This document shows, in pieces, positions 5,916 through 7,437 of a stretch of DNA of 7,437 bases. Position 1 is the stretch's first letter. Every line of letters begins with the position of its first letter. Both the position numbers and the translations under genes were made by a program. Source of the stretch: Victivallales bacterium. GTDB lineage: Bacteria; Verrucomicrobiota; Lentisphaeria; Oligosphaerales; Lenti-02. The stretch spans positions 1 through 7,437 of the forward strand of contig JABGQJ010000380.1 in assembly GCA_018648945.1 (NCBI GenBank), given 5' to 3'. The notes beneath the pieces were generated by a model that made no database searches, was not told the DNA's origin, and saw nothing but the letters and a program-made list of their open reading frames with translations.

Positions 5916-7437
5916 ATGGAAATCCATCGCGAGCCCCGCGTAGGCATGACCGAACGCATCGAACGGCTGAAGAAGGATGTGCTCTCCCGGCAGTCTCCCC
6001 TGCCTCAGCACCACAACAGTCGGCGGGGCTCGTGGCTTCCCGATGGGAACCCGTGGACGCGCAACGTGGCCCTGCACCGAGCCTGGCAGCCTGGCATGTC
6101 CGTGGGCGAGGTCCGCGCGGCCACGGTTCGCGGACTGGCGCAGCTCTCGGAGGTTCAGCTACGGCCGGATTGGCAGATCATTGGCGAGCACTTCACTTGC
6201 CAAGGCTTCGTCAACCTCGACGACGCCGGACTGCGCGAACAACTCCCAAGACTAGCCGAATTCGGTCTCGGTGAGGACGATATCCCAGCACTCAAGGATG
6301 CCCAACGACGCTGGCACGAGAACCATCGCGGGGCGACCTTCGCCGGCGTTGGCACGCCCGCCTTCAACCAGCGGCCGGAAGAGCATGACGAGCGCGGCAA
6401 CACGGTCTACATGTCCGTTGGCTGGGTGGAGAACCACTCCATCCGCGACTACCCCAAGCTCCTGCGCCTGGGTTTTGCGGGCATCCAAGCCGAGATCGAG
6501 GCCACCATGGCCTCCCGCGACCTCTGCGATCCTGCCTACGCCGAACGTGAGGCATTCTGGCGGTCGGGCCTGCTGATCTGCGAGGCAGGCATTCTCCTTG
6601 GCCAGCGCTACGCCAATCTGGCCAGGGAACAGGCCGAAGCCAGCGCGTGCCCCGTGGAGCGTCAGCGGCTTCTCGACCTCGCCGAGCGCTGCGAACGGGT
6701 TCCCGCCCATGGTGCCCGGACGCTGCTCGAAGCGGCCCAGGCGCTCTGGTTCGGGCACGTGCTCACTTGCGGTGAAGACGGCATCAACGCCAACTCCCTG
6801 GGGCGTCTCGACCAGTTCTTCCAGCCCTACTACGAGGCGGATCTCGCCGCCGGGCGGATCGACCGGGATGGCGCGCTGGAGATCATGGCCGAACTGACCT
6901 GCAAGTTCTACCTCGACTACGATGTCCAGGCCATCACCTTGGCCGGGCGCAATGCCGAGGGCACCGATCTGACCAACGAGATGACCTATCTCATCCTGGA
7001 AGCCACCGAGCAAGTGGGCGTTCTGCGCGACCTTTCCGTGCGGGTCCACGGCGACTCCCCCGAACCCCTGCTTCAGCAATGCGCCAGAATGATGGCCCAT
7101 GGCGGCGGCATTCCCTACCTGTTCAACGACGATTGCTTCATCCCCGCTCTCACCGAGCGTGGCATCCGTCCCGAACACGTGGGGGACTACTCCCCCATCG
7201 GCTGCATCGAGCTGACCATCCCGGGGAAAGCCAATCCCCACGCCGTATCGGGCTGGTTCCACCTCACCAAATGCCTGGAGCTGGCCCTGTTCAACGGCCG
7301 TGATCCCGTAAGTGATTGCCAGCTGGGCCCGGCCACCGGGGACTTCGCGGGCTTTGGGGACTTTGGCGAATTCTACGCCGCCTACCGGGCGCAAGTCGAA
7401 CACTTCGCCAAACGCATGGTGTACCTCTGCAACCGGG
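5916..7437 (+). CDS. Glycyl radical enzyme, pyruvate formate-lyase superfamily (N-terminal part, truncated by window)
   Basis: The first 507 codons of a glycyl radical enzyme run off the right edge; the family is usually about 780-850 residues. The N-terminal TERIERLKKDVLS helix and the helical barrel segments (LLEAAQALWFGHV; GRLDQFFQPYYEADL) are typical. The active-site loop reads SPIGCIELTIPGK, with the thiyl-radical cysteine at residue 430 and a glutamate at 432. This Cys-x-Glu arrangement marks eliminase and decarboxylase-type members (choline, glycerol, hydroxyproline and isethionate enzymes) and differs from the Cys-Cys of pyruvate formate-lyase itself. The C-terminal glycyl radical loop is outside the window, as is any activating radical-SAM enzyme. 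The enzyme should be cytoplasmic and oxygen-sensitive. The ATG at 5916 has only a weak ribosome site; a second in-frame ATG at 5946 is an alternative. The substrate cannot be assigned. The 16-base gap suggests cotranscription with the gene before it. Confidence 0.9.
   Translation, partial: MEIHREPRVGMTERIERLKKDVLSRQSPLPQHHNSRRGSWLPDGNPWTRNVALHRAWQPGMSVGEVRAATVRGLAQLSEVQLRPDWQIIGEHFTCQGFVNLDDAGLREQLPRLAEFGLGEDDIPALKDAQRRWHENHRGATFAGVGTPAFNQRPEEHDERGNTVYMSVGWVENHSIRDYPKLLRLGFAGIQAEIEATMASRDLCDPAYAEREAFWRSGLLICEAGILLGQRYANLAREQAEASACPVERQRLLDLAERCERVPAHGARTLLEAAQALWFGHVLTCGEDGINANSLGRLDQFFQPYYEADLAAGRIDRDGALEIMAELTCKFYLDYDVQAITLAGRNAEGTDLTNEMTYLILEATEQVGVLRDLSVRVHGDSPEPLLQQCARMMAHGGGIPYLFNDDCFIPALTERGIRPEHVGDYSPIGCIELTIPGKANPHAVSGWFHLTKCLELALFNGRDPVSDCQLGPATGDFAGFGDFGEFYAAYRAQVEHFAKRMVYLCNR

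Noticed and set aside
6252..7403. A 383-codon open frame on the - strand opposite the glycyl radical enzyme
   Set aside because: It is an antisense shadow; the + strand reading contains the conserved active-site loop and family helices.

Overview
The window is a GC-rich bacterial fragment with every supported gene on the + strand. A Bat operon, secreted large parallel beta-helix CAZyme-like proteins, a glycyl radical enzyme, and long gene-free stretches full of GC-rich hairpin repeats together suggest an anaerobic or facultative member of the Planctomycetota-Verrucomicrobiota-Lentisphaerota group, probably from a metagenome. That placement is inferred from gene content and repeat style, not from a marker gene.

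Layout. Positions 1-183 are the 3' end of a BatD-like gene, overlapping by ATGA with a complete batE-like gene (180-992) that encodes a TPR, two membrane segments and a C-terminal SH3-like domain. After a 157-bp gap comes a 901-residue secreted right-handed beta-helix protein (1150-3855) with a C-terminal CBM9-like beta-sandwich; the catalytic part resembles GH141-type enzymes. A 958-bp gene-free stretch follows (3856-4813). Next is a secreted 361-residue protein with two tandem galactose-binding-like beta-sandwich domains (4814-5899). Sixteen bases later starts a glycyl radical enzyme (5916 to the window end, truncated) with the Gly-Cys-Ile-Glu motif of the eliminase/decarboxylase-type members of the pyruvate formate-lyase superfamily.

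How the genes may work together. The left pair belongs to the envelope-associated Bat (BatA-E) system and is probably unrelated to the rest. The beta-helix protein and the tandem beta-sandwich protein look like export-dependent polysaccharide-handling proteins. The glycyl radical enzyme would act in the cytoplasm on a small molecule, perhaps a product of that breakdown. The last two genes are close enough to share a transcript; the beta-helix gene is separated from them by the repeat-rich region.

The most unusual part is 3979-4284. It is a 306-bp composite element with imperfect direct repeats at both ends, enclosing an almost symmetric inverted array. Each half carries a 15-bp hairpin abutting a 31-bp arm. 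Each arm has a GGAYTATARCC motif and then a hairpin whose loop is GNRA on that arm's own strand (GCGA in one, GCAA in the other). The two halves differ at several stem positions, and three pairs change in a compensatory way, so the folding appears to have been under selection. Further inverted repeats lie on both sides. No protein gene is convincing in this stretch.
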